Shown here: positions 33,830 to 43,182 of the stretch, piece by piece
Numbering within the stretch: position 1 is the stretch's first letter
Layout of the letters: every line of letters starts with the position of its first letter
NCBI RefSeq assembly: GCF_030518795.1
Contig: NZ_CP130427.1
Coordinates: forward strand, 3,410,001 to 3,474,000
From: Micromonospora sp. NBRC 110009
GTDB lineage: Bacteria; Actinomycetota; Actinomycetes; Mycobacteriales; Micromonosporaceae
Length of the DNA: 64,000 nt
Direction: 5' to 3'
Made by a program: the position numbers and the translations under genes
The notes under the pieces: model-generated
Told to the model about the DNA's origin: nothing
What the model saw: the letters and a program-made list of their open reading frames with translations, nothing else
Databases searched by the model: none

Positions 33830-34789
33830 ATGGGTGCCGCTGACGAGACCCGGGACGGGGTGTCGCTGACCAATCTGGACCAACCGCTCTTCGACGGGGC
33901 CGGGGCGACCAAGCGCGACCTGGTCGACTACCTGGACGCCGTGCACGAGCGGATCCTGCCGGAGCTGCGCGACCGGCCGCTGTCGGTGATCCGGGTCCGG
34001 CCCGGCCAGGACCCGTTCATGCAGAAGAACCTGCCGAAGTACACCCCGGACTGGGTGCGCCGCACCGAGGTCTGGGCGGAGGCGTCGCACCGGCGCATCT
34101 CGTACGCCCTCTGCGACGACCGGCGCACCCTGCTCTGGTTCGCCAACCAGCGGGCCGTGGAGTACCACCCGACGCTCGGCCGCGCGGGCGACCCCGAGCA
34201 CCCGACGCACCTGGTGCTCGACCTGGACCCGCCACCGGGCGACTCCTTCGGCATGGCGGTGCAGGCCGCGCTGCTGGTCCGGCAGGCGCTCGCCGACGCC
34301 GGGCTGGCCGGGGCGGTGAAGACGAGCGGCGCCAAGGGTGTGCACGTGATCGTGCCGGTGGATCCGGCGACCACCGCCGAGGAGGCGGCCGCCGCGACCC
34401 GGGCCCTCGCCGTCCATGCCGAACGGCTCGACCCGGCGCTGGCCACCACCGCGTTCATCGTCGAGGACCGGGGCGGCCGGGTCTTCGTCGACTCCACCCG
34501 GTCGTACGGCGCGACGGTGGTGGCCGCCTACAGCCCGCGGATCCGGCCCGGCACCCCGGTGTCGTACCCGGTCGGCTGGGCCGACGTGGAGTCGGTGACG
34601 CCGGCCGAGTTCACCGTGCGGACGGTGCCGGGGCTGCTCGGCGACCGGGACCCGTGGGCCGAGGCGCTGCCGGCCCCGCAGCGCCTCCCGGCCGACCTGG
34701 TCGCCGAGGGGCGGACCATCCCGGTCGCCCGGGTGCAGGCCATGCACGAGGGCAAGCGCCGGGCCCGGGCCCGGCGGCAGGCCGGCTGA
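33830..34789 (+). CDS. LigD-type DNA polymerase/primase domain protein (standalone)
   Basis: 319 residues matching the LigD polymerase domain of bacterial end joining. LTNLDQPLFDGAGATKRDLVDYL opens the domain (core LTNLDQPLFDGAGATKRDL). LVLDLDPPPG contains the metal ligands Asp131 and Asp133, and KTSGAKGVHVIVP is the conserved nucleotide-binding block. The ligase and nuclease domains are absent and no ku gene is nearby, so it is one of the independent PolDom proteins common in actinomycetes, likely used in gap filling or end joining. The start is ATG 33830. Confidence 0.87.
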   Translation: MGAADETRDGVSLTNLDQPLFDGAGATKRDLVDYLDAVHERILPELRDRPLSVIRVRPGQDPFMQKNLPKYTPDWVRRTEVWAEASHRRISYALCDDRRTLLWFANQRAVEYHPTLGRAGDPEHPTHLVLDLDPPPGDSFGMAVQAALLVRQALADAGLAGAVKTSGAKGVHVIVPVDPATTAEEAAAATRALAVHAERLDPALATTAFIVEDRGGRVFVDSTRSYGATVVAAYSPRIRPGTPVSYPVGWADVESVTPAEFTVRTVPGLLGDRDPWAEALPAPQRLPADLVAEGRTIPVARVQAMHEGKRRARARRQAG

Positions 34790-34871
34790 CCGGCGGGGTT
34801 CAGCGGGGCTCGGTGACGGTGCTCCGACCGGCGAGGGTGCTGTCCGGGCCGTGGGGACCGCCCCCCGGATG

Positions 34872-34907
34872 CGCGAGAGCCCGGACCGTTCGGCCCGGGC
34901 TCTCGCG
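34872..34907. terminator. Terminator after the LigD-like gene
   Basis: A 13-bp perfect stem (34872-34884 with 34895-34907) with a 10-nt loop, followed by GTGTCTGTG. It lies between the LigD-like gene and the convergent tRNA gene, so it may also end the tRNA transcript. Confidence 0.8.
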
Positions 34908-34913
34908 TGTCTG

Positions 34914-34985
34914 TGCCCCCGGCAGGATTCGAACCTGCGCCCCCGCCTCCGGAGGGCGGTGCTCTATCCCCTGAGCTACGGGGGC
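34914..34985 (-). tRNA. tRNA-Arg (anticodon CCG)
   Basis: On the minus strand the 72-nt sequence folds as a full cloverleaf. It has a 7-bp acceptor (GCCCCCG/CGGGGGC), D arm GCTC/GAGC, anticodon stem CCGCC/GGCGG with loop CTCCGGA (anticodon CCG), and T arm GCAGG-TTCGAAT-CCTGC. The discriminator is A, and the 3' CCA is not encoded. It reads CGG codons, which are frequent in this genome. Confidence 0.95.
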
Positions 34986-35058
34986 TCAGCGACCCGAGAA
35001 GAGTAGCAAACCCCTTCCCAGATCACCGAATCGGCCACCCCGCGCGATCTTCGGCGGG

Positions 35059-35823
35059 TCAGGCGGCGGCCACCGGGCGGCCGCAGCTGGGCAGCGGGTG
35101 CAGGACGATCCGGCGCGGCAGGCGGCGGGGCCATTCGTTACGGGGCCAGGAGCCGTCCACGATCAGGTGCACGGTCCGCTCCTCGCCGCCGCTGAGCCGC
35201 AGCACGAAGTCGCGGGGGAGCGGCGGGTCGACCGACGGCGTGGTGATCATGAAGCGCACCCGGCCGCGGGACGAGACCGCCGAGATCACGTCCGCCGCCG
35301 GCATGGTGCCGCGCAGGCGTACCCGGCCGATCCAGTAGACCTCCGCGGCGTGCTCCTGCGCGGCCCGCGTGATCGACGGGTACTCGCTGCGGACCCAGCG
35401 CTCGACCGCGCCGACGCAGAGCCCGCAGGCCCGCTCGCGGGGCTCCCGCGGGCCCAACCCCCAGGCCCGCAGGTACGCCCCGACCGTGCCGGCGTCCATC
35501 GTCAGGTCGAACCGGCGCTGGATGAGGGTGGTCAGGCTCTGTCGCGTCCAGAGCTCCTCGTCCAGGCCCAACTCGTCGGGGTGGACGCCCCGCAGGCCGT
35601 CGATCAGTTCGAGTTCCTGTTCGCGGCTGAGCGTTCCCGACTCGCCCTGCCGGAGTCCGCGACGGACGGCTGCCACCGCCCCGTCACCGCCGATGGTGTG
35701 GCGCCGGCACCAACTGGTCACCGACCGCCCTGCGTCTCTGAGTGCAACCCCCACGCCCTGCGCAACGAGCCCGAATCGCAACTGGTCACGATATGTGGGG
35801 AGAAAAGTCTCCAAGCCGCTCAA
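35059..35823 (-). CDS. IS630-transposase-derived protein with degraded catalytic domain
   Basis: About 254 residues. The N-terminal two-thirds follows IS630 transposases: a homeodomain-like helix-turn-helix, then a Gln/Glu-rich REQELELIDGLR helix. After it comes the winged-helix segment LDEELWTRQSLTTLIQRRFDLT with GTVGAYLRAWGL. The C-terminal part keeps a HLIVDGSW block resembling the second catalytic Asp region (VVDNH), but the first Asp motif and the final Glu are not recognisable. No terminal inverted repeats were seen. It is either a domesticated DNA-binding protein or a remnant. The TTG 35823 start is uncertain. The upstream sequence is unusually AT-rich. Confidence 0.6.
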   Translation of the reverse strand: MSGLETFLPTYRDQLRFGLVAQGVGVALRDAGRSVTSWCRRHTIGGDGAVAAVRRGLRQGESGTLSREQELELIDGLRGVHPDELGLDEELWTRQSLTTLIQRRFDLTMDAGTVGAYLRAWGLGPREPRERACGLCVGAVERWVRSEYPSITRAAQEHAAEVYWIGRVRLRGTMPAADVISAVSSRGRVRFMITTPSVDPPLPRDFVLRLSGGEERTVHLIVDGSWPRNEWPRRLPRRIVLHPLPSCGRPVAAA

Positions 35824-35882
35824 TAGGTTGGAATACCCAAACCGTTATAAAGCGGCATACCGGACAGGAGGTTCCGGGGACG

Positions 35883-35920
35883 CGGAAGGGCCCGCGTCGC
35901 GCACGACGCGGGCCCTTCCG
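35883..35920 (-). terminator. Terminator of the DUF3105-DUF305 operon
   Basis: A 17-bp perfect stem (35883-35899 with 35904-35920) with a CGCA loop begins about 10 nt past the DUF305 stop codon on the minus strand. Confidence 0.88.
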
Positions 35921-35929
35921 GAGCAGGTG

Positions 35930-36601
35930 TTACGCAGCGCCGCCCAGCCGCTTGAGCGCGGCCTGGAGGTTGGTCAGATCCGTCTGCTGGGTGTTCTTCA
36001 TGACCTGGGCGACCGCCAGCACGTCCTGGTCGTGCCCCTCGTCGAGGACGCCCTGGATCATGTGGATGCCGCCGAGGTGGTGCTTGATCATCATCTGCAG
36101 GAAGAGCACGTCGAAGTCGTGCCCGTGGGCGGCCCGCAGCTTGGCCATCTCGTCGGGTGTGGCCATGCCGGGCATCAGGCCGTTCGTGACCAGGCCGGCG
36201 CCGTCCGGCATCCAGGCCATCGGCGGCTGGTCGCCGGTCGGGTCCAGGTGCCACGACCGCAGCCAGGTCTGCATGGTGCCGATCTCACCCTGCTGGCCGG
36301 TGGCGATGTCGCCGCCGATCTGCCGTACCTCCGGGTCCTGGCCCTGCTGGAAGGCCATCAGCCCCATCTCGACCGCCTGGGCGTGGTGGGTGCTCATGTC
36401 CCGGGCGAAGCCCGCCTCCGGCGAGTTGTCGCCCGGGCGGGTGAAGGTCGGGGTGAGCAGGCCGCCCGCGTACCCGAGGAGGAGACCGACCACGACGGCG
36501 ACGGCCACGGCCAGCAGGCCGAACCGGCGCGCGGGCCGCCGGCCACCCTCGGTGGCCGGCGCCTCGTCCAGGTCGGTGTCCATCGTCACGGGAGCGGTCA
36601 T
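35930..36601 (-). CDS. DUF305 family membrane-anchored protein
   Basis: 223 residues. One N-terminal helix (about 28-50) anchors an outer domain rich in His and Met: FARDMSTHHAQAVEMGLMA and MMIKHHLGGIHMIQGVL are the two ferritin-like DUF305 repeats. The paired His-His and Met residues suggest metal binding, perhaps copper, but this is not established for this protein. Its ribosome site TGAGGA contains the stop codon of the upstream DUF3105 gene, so the two are tightly coupled. Confidence 0.87.
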   Translation of the reverse strand: MTAPVTMDTDLDEAPATEGGRRPARRFGLLAVAVAVVVGLLLGYAGGLLTPTFTRPGDNSPEAGFARDMSTHHAQAVEMGLMAFQQGQDPEVRQIGGDIATGQQGEIGTMQTWLRSWHLDPTGDQPPMAWMPDGAGLVTNGLMPGMATPDEMAKLRAAHGHDFDVLFLQMMIKHHLGGIHMIQGVLDEGHDQDVLAVAQVMKNTQQTDLTNLQAALKRLGGAA

Positions 36602-36611
36602 CGCGGCGTCC

Positions 36612-37427
36612 TCACTGCTGGACCGGCTGGTCCATCTGGTTGCCCAGGTCACGCGGGGTGGTGCCGGTCGCGGTGACGCCCTGGGCACAGTTGGCGTTCG
36701 GGCCCTCGACGGAGGCGTTCACCCGCAGGGTCTTGATGAACTCGTCGATCCGGCTGTCGTCGGCGTTGTCGACCTTGAGCTGGAAGCCCCAGGCCTGCAG
36801 CGAGATCGGCTTGTCCAGCCCGTCGAACGGGCTGAGCATCAGCTTCTCCTTGCCCTGGACCTTGGCCTTGAGCTTCGCCACCTGGTCGGCCGGCAGGTCG
36901 GGGCGGTAGGTGATCCAGACCGTGCCGTGCTCCAGGCTGTGCACCGCGTGCTCGTTGGCGATCGGGGCGTCGTAGACGTCACCCATGCAGTTCTGCCAGG
37001 CCGGGTTGTGCGGGCCGGCCACCGGCGGCAGCACGTCGTACTTGATCGTGCCCTGCTGGTGCTGGCCGCCCTGGACCAGGCCCTTGTCCTTCTTGCGGAA
37101 GTCGACCACGCCGCTGATCGCGTCGGCCCGGTCCTGCCACGGCTGGGAGCCCTTGTACGCCGCCCAGGCGCCGTAGCCGATGATGCCGGCGGCCAGCACG
37201 CCGACGGCGACGAAGAGTGCGATCGGACCCCAGGACCGACCCTGGCTGACCTTGACCGGGGCGACCGGCTTGCGGCCCTTGCCTCCGGCGGTCTGGCGCG
37301 GGGTGCCCTTGCCGGCCTTGCCACCGGCGGGCTTGTCGGCAGCGGCCGGCCGGCCGGCGGCCGGCTTCTTGCCGGTGCTGACCACGGTCGGGCGGCGCTC
37401 CGGGCCGCCCGGGGTGCTGATGCTCAT
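36612..37427 (-). CDS. DUF3105 family membrane-anchored protein
   Basis: 271 residues. A Lys/Pro/Gly-rich cytoplasmic N-terminus (about 1-65) precedes one membrane helix (about 66-88). The outer DUF3105 domain includes YDVLPPVAGPHNPAWQNCMGDVYD and NEHAVHSLEHGTVWITYRP, with conserved His and Cys residues. The function is unknown; DUF3105 and DUF305 genes are often adjacent in actinobacteria (recollection). It is divergent from argS with about 97 bp between. Confidence 0.87.
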   Translation of the reverse strand: MSISTPGGPERRPTVVSTGKKPAAGRPAAADKPAGGKAGKGTPRQTAGGKGRKPVAPVKVSQGRSWGPIALFVAVGVLAAGIIGYGAWAAYKGSQPWQDRADAISGVVDFRKKDKGLVQGGQHQQGTIKYDVLPPVAGPHNPAWQNCMGDVYDAPIANEHAVHSLEHGTVWITYRPDLPADQVAKLKAKVQGKEKLMLSPFDGLDKPISLQAWGFQLKVDNADDSRIDEFIKTLRVNASVEGPNANCAQGVTATGTTPRDLGNQMDQPVQQ

Positions 37428-37512
37428 CGTGCCTCGTCAGGTCGGTCGGTCAGGGAGCCGCGGGGCAGGTTCACATGCTGGTCGCCGCCGCGGGGACCGA
37501 GTCTACCCCCGA

Positions 37513-37518
37513 TAACAT
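37513..37518 (+). promoter_or_regulatory. -10 box TAACAT for leaderless argS
   Basis: TAACAT ends 6 nt before the argS start GTG 37525 and no ribosome site lies between, so the transcript probably begins at the start codon. Confidence 0.55.
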
Positions 37519-37524
37519 GGTTCG

Positions 37525-39189
37525 GTGACTCCCGCAGAACTCGCCGAGGTCGTCCTCTCCGCAGCCCACGCCGTCTTCGAAGATCGGGGCCTGGACCGCT
37601 CCGCGCTGCCCGCGCAGACCACGGTCGAGCGACCTCGCAACTCCGAGCACGGCGACTACGCCTCGACGCTGGCGCTGCAGCTCAGCAAGAAGGTGGGCGT
37701 ACCCCCGCGGGAGTTGGCCGCCGCGCTGGCCGAGCAGCTCGGCAGGGCCCAGGGGATCAAGTCGGTGGAGATCGCCGGCCCCGGCTTCCTGAACATCCGG
37801 CTCGACGCGGCCGCCGCCGGCCAGCTCGCCAAGGTCATCGTCGAGGCCGGCCCGGAGTACGGCCGCAGCGACGCCCTCGCCGGCCAGAAGATCAACCTGG
37901 AGTTCGTGTCGGCGAACCCGACCGGCCCGGTGCACATCGGCGGGGTCCGCTGGGCGGCCGTGGGCGACGCGCTCAGCCGGCTGCTCCGGGCCACCGGCGC
38001 CGACGTCGGCACGGAGTACTACTTCAACGACGCCGGCTCCCAGATCGACCGGTTCGCCCGCTCGCTGCTCGCCGCGGCCAAGGGCGAGCCGGCCCCGGAG
38101 GACGGCTACGGCGGCGCGTACATCGCGGAGATCGCCGCCGAGGTGGTCAAGCGCCGGCCCGAGGTGCTGGACCTGCCCGAGGCCGCCGCCCAGGAGGTGT
38201 TCCGGGTCGAGGGCGTCGAGCTGATGTTCGCCGAGATCAAGTCGTCGCTGCGCGACTTCGGCGTGGAGTTCGACACCTACTTCAACGAGAAGGACCTGCA
38301 CGACCGGGGCGAGCTGGACAAGGCGCTCGACCGGCTGCGGGAGCAGGGGCACCTCTACGAGTCCGAGGGCGCGACCTGGCTGCGCACCACCGACTTCGGC
38401 GACGACAAGGACCGGGTGCTGCGCAAGTCCAACGGCGAGTGGACCTACTTCGCCGCCGACTGCGCCTACTACCTGGACAAGCGCGAGCGCGGCTTCGAGC
38501 GCGTCGTGATCATGCTGGGCGCCGACCACCACGGCTACATCGGCCGGATGAAGGCGATGGCGGCCTGCTTCGGCGACGACCCGGACCACAACCTGGAGAT
38601 CCTCATCGGCCAGCTGGTCAACCTGCTCCGCGACGGTGCCCCGGTGCGGATGAGCAAGCGGGCCGGCACCGTGGTCACCCTGGAGGACCTGGTCGACGCG
38701 ATCGGCGTGGACGCCGCCCGCTACGCGCTGGCCCGCTACTCCAGCGACTCGCCGATCGACATCGACGTCGAGCTGTGGACCCGGGCCACCCGCGACAACC
38801 CGGTCTACTACGTGCAGTACGTCGCCGCCCGGACGGCCAGCGTCGGGCGCAACGCCGCCGAGGTCGGGCTGACCCGGGGCGACGCCGCCGACTTCCACGC
38901 CGAGCTGCTCTCCCACGAGAAGGAGAACGAGCTGCTCAAGGCGCTCGCCGAGTTCCCCGCCGTGGTCTCCTCGGCGGCCGAGCTGCGCGGGCCGCACCTG
39001 GTCGCCCGCTACCTGGAGCGGCTGGCCGGGGCGTACCACCGGTTCTACGACAACTGCCGGATCCTGCCGCGCGGCGACGAGGAGATCACCGACCTGCACC
39101 GGGCCCGGCTCTGGCTCAACGACGCGACCCGGGTGGTCATCGCCAACGGCCTGCACCTGCTCGGCGTCTCCGCCCCGGAGAGGATGTAA
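37525..39189 (+). CDS. argS: Arginyl-tRNA synthetase
   Basis: A 554-residue class I synthetase that charges tRNA-Arg. The N-terminal Add-1 domain recognises the tRNA D-loop. [20 protein letters not shown] holds the HIGH-type motif as HIGG (137-140), normal for actinomycetes. RMSKRAG (from about 375) is the KMSKS-type loop. The C-terminal anticodon-binding domain ends with [12 protein letters not shown]. It heads the argS-lysA-hom-thrC run; lysA starts 5 nt after its stop codon. Confidence 0.96.
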   Translation: MTPAELAEVVLSAAHAVFEDRGLDRSALPAQTTVERPRNSEHGDYASTLALQLSKKVGVPPRELAAALAEQLGRAQGIKSVEIAGPGFLNIRLDAAAAGQLAKVIVEAGPEYGRSDALAGQKINLEFVSANPTGPVHIGGVRWAAVGDALSRLLRATGADVGTEYYFNDAGSQIDRFARSLLAAAKGEPAPEDGYGGAYIAEIAAEVVKRRPEVLDLPEAAAQEVFRVEGVELMFAEIKSSLRDFGVEFDTYFNEKDLHDRGELDKALDRLREQGHLYESEGATWLRTTDFGDDKDRVLRKSNGEWTYFAADCAYYLDKRERGFERVVIMLGADHHGYIGRMKAMAACFGDDPDHNLEILIGQLVNLLRDGAPVRMSKRAGTVVTLEDLVDAIGVDAARYALARYSSDSPIDIDVELWTRATRDNPVYYVQYVAARTASVGRNAAEVGLTRGDAADFHAELLSHEKENELLKALAEFPAVVSSAAELRGPHLVARYLERLAGAYHRFYDNCRILPRGDEEITDLHRARLWLNDATRVVIANGLHLLGVSAPERM

Positions 39190-39193
39190 CGCG

Positions 39194-40579
39194 ATGCGCG
39201 CGCACGAGGCCGGTGCCCTGCACGGCGAGATCGGCACCCGGGGGCCCGCGTGGCTGCGGACCCCGGTCGACGTCAACGCCCTGGTCCCGCAGCTCTGGCC
39301 GCGCAACGTCGCGCGCGCCGAGGGCGGCGCGCTGACCGTCGCCGGCCTGGACGTCCGCGACCTGGCCGCCGAGTTCGGCACCCCGGTGTATGTGCTGGAC
39401 GAGGACGACCTGCGCTCGCGCTGCCGCGAGTTCCGGGCCGCCTTCCCCGACGCCGACGTCTACTACGCCGGCAAGGCGTTCCTCTGCCGCGCCGTGGTCC
39501 GCATGATCGCCGAGGAGGGCCTGTTCCTCGACGTCTGCACCGGCGGTGAGCTGGCCACCGCGCTGTCGGCGGGGATGCCGCCGGAGCGGATCGGCTTCCA
39601 CGGCAACAACAAGTCGGTGGCCGAGCTGACCCGGGCGGTCGACGCCGGGGTGGGCCGGATCATCGTCGACTCGTTCGCCGAGATCGACCGGCTCACCGCG
39701 CTCGCCCGCGAGCGCGGGGTACGCCCCCGGGTGCTGGTCCGGGTCACCGTCGGCGTGGAGGCGCACACCCACGAGTTCATCGCCACCGCGCACGAGGACC
39801 AGAAGTTCGGCTTCTCCCTGGCCGGCGGGGCGGCGGCGGCCGCCGCCTTCAAGATCCTCGACGAGGACGTGCTGGAGCTGCGCGGGCTGCACTCGCACAT
39901 CGGCTCGCAGATCTTCGACGCCAGCGGCTTCGAGGTCTCCGCCCGCCGGGTGCTCGCCCTCCAGGCGCAGATCCGCGACGCCCGCGGCGTGGAGCTGCCC
40001 GAGCTGGACCTCGGCGGCGGCTTCGGCATCGCGTACACCACCCAGGACGACCCGGCCGCGCCGGGCGACCTGGCCAAGCGGCTCCGCAAGATCGTCGACA
40101 GCGAGTGCTTCGCCGAGAAGCTGCGAGTGCCGCACCTGTCCATCGAGCCCGGCCGGGCGATCGTCGGGCCGGCGATGTTCACCCTCTACGAGGTCGGCAC
40201 GGTCAAGGACGTCGACGGCCTGCGGACGTACGTGAGCGTGGACGGTGGGATGAGCGACAACATCCGCACCGCCCTCTACGACGCGTCCTACTCGGCGACG
40301 GTGGCCAACCGCACCTCGGTGGCGGAGCCGATGCTCGCCCGTGTGGTGGGAAAGCACTGTGAGTCCGGGGACATCGTGGTGAAGGATGAATTCCTGCCCG
40401 CCGACGTGCAGCCCGGAGATTTTGTCGCGGTGCCCGGCACCGGGGCCTACTGCCGGAGCATGGCCAGCAACTACAACCATGTCCCGCGGCCCCCGGTCGT
40501 CGCCGTCCGCGACGGTCGGGCCCGGCTGATCGTCCGCCGGGAGACCGAAGACGACCTGCTCGCATTGGATGTCGGATGA
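39194..40579 (+). CDS. lysA: Diaminopimelate decarboxylase
   Basis: A 461-residue fold-type III PLP enzyme that converts meso-diaminopimelate to lysine. The PLP lysine is in YYAGKAFLC (Lys94). HSHIGSQIFD, the Gly-rich LDLGGGFGI phosphate-binding loop and EPGRAIVGPA follow in the usual order, and the barrel is closed by a C-terminal beta domain with GAYCRSMASNYN. The ribosome site GAGAGGA overlaps the end of argS. Its stop codon overlaps the hom start (ATGA). Confidence 0.96.
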   Translation: MRAHEAGALHGEIGTRGPAWLRTPVDVNALVPQLWPRNVARAEGGALTVAGLDVRDLAAEFGTPVYVLDEDDLRSRCREFRAAFPDADVYYAGKAFLCRAVVRMIAEEGLFLDVCTGGELATALSAGMPPERIGFHGNNKSVAELTRAVDAGVGRIIVDSFAEIDRLTALARERGVRPRVLVRVTVGVEAHTHEFIATAHEDQKFGFSLAGGAAAAAAFKILDEDVLELRGLHSHIGSQIFDASGFEVSARRVLALQAQIRDARGVELPELDLGGGFGIAYTTQDDPAAPGDLAKRLRKIVDSECFAEKLRVPHLSIEPGRAIVGPAMFTLYEVGTVKDVDGLRTYVSVDGGMSDNIRTALYDASYSATVANRTSVAEPMLARVVGKHCESGDIVVKDEFLPADVQPGDFVAVPGTGAYCRSMASNYNHVPRPPVVAVRDGRARLIVRRETEDDLLALDVG

Positions 40580-41901
40580 CCTCACCCGTTCGCTTGGCGC
40601 TGCTCGGCTGCGGCACGGTCGGCAGCGACGTGGTTCGGCTGCTGCACGAGCAGTCGGCCGACCTCGCCGCCCGGATCGGCGCCCCGCTGGAGATCGCCGG
40701 GATCGCCGTACGCCGGGTCGGCCGGGACCGCGGCGACCTGCCGGTCGACCCCGCGCTGTTCACCACCGACCCGCTCGGGCTGGTCAAGCGGGACGACGTG
40801 GACATCGTGGTGGAGGTGGTCGGCGGCATCGAGCCGGCCCGGGGCTGGCTGGTCGAGGCGCTGCGCGCGGGCAAGAGCGTGGTGACCGCCAACAAGGCGC
40901 TGCTCGCCGAGGACGGCGCGACGCTGCACGACGCGGCCGCCGAGGGCGGCGCCGACCTCTACTACGAGGCCAGCGTGGCGGGCGCCATCCCGCTGCTGCG
41001 CCCGCTGCGCGAGTCGCTGCACGGCGACCGGATCAACCGGGTCACCGGCATCGTCAACGGCACCACCAACTTCATCCTCTCCGCCATGGACGCCACCGGC
41101 GCCGGCTTCGCCGAGGCCCTGGAGGAGGCCACCGAGCTGGGGTACGCGGAGGCCGACCCGACGGCCGACGTGGAGGGCTTCGACGCCGCCGCCAAGGCGG
41201 CCATCCTCGCCTCGCTGGCGTTCCACACCCGGGTGACCGCCGCCGACGTCCACCGCGAGGGGATCACCGAGGTGACCGCCGCCGACGTGGCCAGCGCCAA
41301 GGCGATGGGGTGCACCATCAAGCTGCTCTGCATCGCCGCCCGGGGCGCCGACGCGGCCGGCCACGAGACGGTCAGCGTCCGGGTGCACCCGGCGATGATC
41401 CCGCTGACCCACCCCCTCGCGGGCGTCGGCGACGCGTTCAACGCGGTCTTCGTCGAGGCCGAGGCGGCCGGGCAGCTGATGTTCTACGGCCGGGGCGCCG
41501 GCGGCGCGCCGACCGCCAGCGCGGTCCTCGGCGACGTGGTGGCGGTGGCCCGCAACCGCCTCGCCGGGGTGCACGCGGCCAGCGAGTCGGCGTACGCGGA
41601 CCTGCTGGTCCGGCCGATGGGCGAGGCCCTCACCCGTTACCACATCAGCCTCGACGTGACCGACCGGCCGGGTGTGCTGGAGGCGGTGGCCGGGGTCTTC
41701 GCCCGGCACGAGGTCTCCATCGCCACGGTGCGGCAGGGCCCGGCGGGCGGCGGTCCGGCCGGCCGGGGCGAGGACGCCGAGCTGGTCATCGTCACCCACG
41801 TGGCGCCCGACGCCGCGCTCGCGGCCACCGTCCGGGAGCTGCGCGGGCTGGCGATCGTCCGCTCGGTGACCAGCGTGCTCCGGGTCGAGGGCGGGGCGTA
41901 G
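40576..41901 (+). CDS. hom: Homoserine dehydrogenase
   Basis: 441 residues. The NAD(P) fold begins LALLGCGTVGSDVVRLL. SVVTANKALLAEDG and GIVNGTTNFILSAM are the family signatures, the latter before the catalytic Lys/Asp region. A C-terminal ACT domain (about 355-440, HISLDVTDRPGVLEAVAGVF) suggests threonine feedback inhibition. The enzyme reduces aspartate semialdehyde to homoserine, the branch toward threonine and methionine. It is translationally coupled to lysA. Confidence 0.96.
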   Translation: MTSPVRLALLGCGTVGSDVVRLLHEQSADLAARIGAPLEIAGIAVRRVGRDRGDLPVDPALFTTDPLGLVKRDDVDIVVEVVGGIEPARGWLVEALRAGKSVVTANKALLAEDGATLHDAAAEGGADLYYEASVAGAIPLLRPLRESLHGDRINRVTGIVNGTTNFILSAMDATGAGFAEALEEATELGYAEADPTADVEGFDAAAKAAILASLAFHTRVTAADVHREGITEVTAADVASAKAMGCTIKLLCIAARGADAAGHETVSVRVHPAMIPLTHPLAGVGDAFNAVFVEAEAAGQLMFYGRGAGGAPTASAVLGDVVAVARNRLAGVHAASESAYADLLVRPMGEALTRYHISLDVTDRPGVLEAVAGVFARHEVSIATVRQGPAGGGPAGRGEDAELVIVTHVAPDAALAATVRELRGLAIVRSVTSVLRVEGGA

Positions 41902-42018
41902 CCTCCCGTCCCGCCTGATGGTTAAGGGGAGGTGTGCCGGCGGCCGGTCCGGGAGGCTGGTCCACGCTGGTAGGGGCGGCCCCCATGCGGCCGGGGCGCG
42001 AGAGGCGAGGAGTGCGAC

Positions 42019-43068
42019 ATGTGGCGGGGTCTGATCGAGACGTACCGCGACCGGCTGCCGGTCACCGACGCCACTCCGGTCGTCACCCTGCACGAGGGGA
42101 ACACCCCGCTGCTGCCGGCGCCGGTGCTCTCGGCCCGGGTCGGGGCCGACGTCTGGCTCAAGGTCGAGGGCGCCAACCCGACGGGCTCGTTCAAGGACCG
42201 GGGCATGACGGTCGCCGTCTCCAAGGCCGTCGAGGCCGGTGACAAGGCGATCATCTGCGCCTCCACCGGCAACACCAGCGCCTCCGCCGCGGCGTACGCC
42301 GCCCGCGCCGGGATCACCTGTGCGGTGCTCGTGCCGCAGGGCAAGATCGCGCTGGGCAAGCTGGCCCAGGCGCTGGTGCACGGCGCCAGGCTGCTCCAGG
42401 TGCAGGGCAACTTCGACGACTGCCTGGCGCTCGCCGGCAAGCTCGCCCAGGACTACCCGGTCGCCCTGGTCAACTCGGTGAACGTGGACCGGCTGCACGG
42501 GCAGAAGACGGCCGCCTTCGAGATCGTCGAGGCGCTGGGCGACGCGCCGGACATCCACTGCCTGCCGGTCGGCAACGCCGGCAACATCTCCGCCTACTGG
42601 ATGGGCTACTCGGAGGACCGGGCGGCCGGCCGGGCCACGAGGGCCCCGAAGATGTACGGCTTCCAGGCGGCCGGCGCGGCCCCCATCGTCACCGGCAAGG
42701 TGGTGCCGGAGCCGTCGACGATCGCCACCGCCATCCGGATCGGCAACCCGGCGAGCTGGACCAAGGCGATCGACGCCCGGGACGCCTCCGACGGGCTGAT
42801 CTCGGCGGTCACCGACCGGGAGATCCTGACGGCGTACCGGCTGCTGGCCCGCGAGGTGGGCGTCTTCGTCGAGCTGGGCAGCGCGGCCAGCGTGGCCGGT
42901 CTGCTCCAGCAGTCCGCCGCCGGCCGGGTGCCGGCCGGGGCCACCGTGGTCTGCACGGTCACCGGCCACGGCCTGAAGGACCCCGAGTGGGCCATCTCCA
43001 CCGCCCCCGCCCCGCTGACGATCGCCAACGACCCGGTCGCCGCCGCCCGCTCCCTCGACCTCGCCTGA
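42019..43068 (+). CDS. thrC: Threonine synthase
   Basis: A 349-residue fold-type II PLP enzyme that turns O-phosphohomoserine into threonine. GSFKDRGM supplies the PLP lysine (Lys59), and [19 protein letters not shown] is the phosphate-binding/active loop. The size is that of the short bacterial type. GAGGCGAGGAG precedes ATG 42019. It lies 117 bp after hom. Its substrate-making partner thrB is not next to it but 5.8 kb downstream. Confidence 0.95.
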   Translation: MWRGLIETYRDRLPVTDATPVVTLHEGNTPLLPAPVLSARVGADVWLKVEGANPTGSFKDRGMTVAVSKAVEAGDKAIICASTGNTSASAAAYAARAGITCAVLVPQGKIALGKLAQALVHGARLLQVQGNFDDCLALAGKLAQDYPVALVNSVNVDRLHGQKTAAFEIVEALGDAPDIHCLPVGNAGNISAYWMGYSEDRAAGRATRAPKMYGFQAAGAAPIVTGKVVPEPSTIATAIRIGNPASWTKAIDARDASDGLISAVTDREILTAYRLLAREVGVFVELGSAASVAGLLQQSAAGRVPAGATVVCTVTGHGLKDPEWAISTAPAPLTIANDPVAAARSLDLA

Positions 43069-43182
43069 CCCCGGTCGGCACCGCGCCGGACCGGCCGGGT
43101 CGGGGTGGGTGCCTGGGAGCGTGACCGGGTGCGGCAGACTTTGTGGACTTCACAGACCCTTTTCCAGGAGTGAGTAACGCCG

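Noticed and set aside
35742..39335. A 1197-codon plus-strand frame covering the DUF305, DUF3105 and argS region
   Set aside because: It runs antisense to two real genes and out of frame through argS, and shows no domain or coherent composition.
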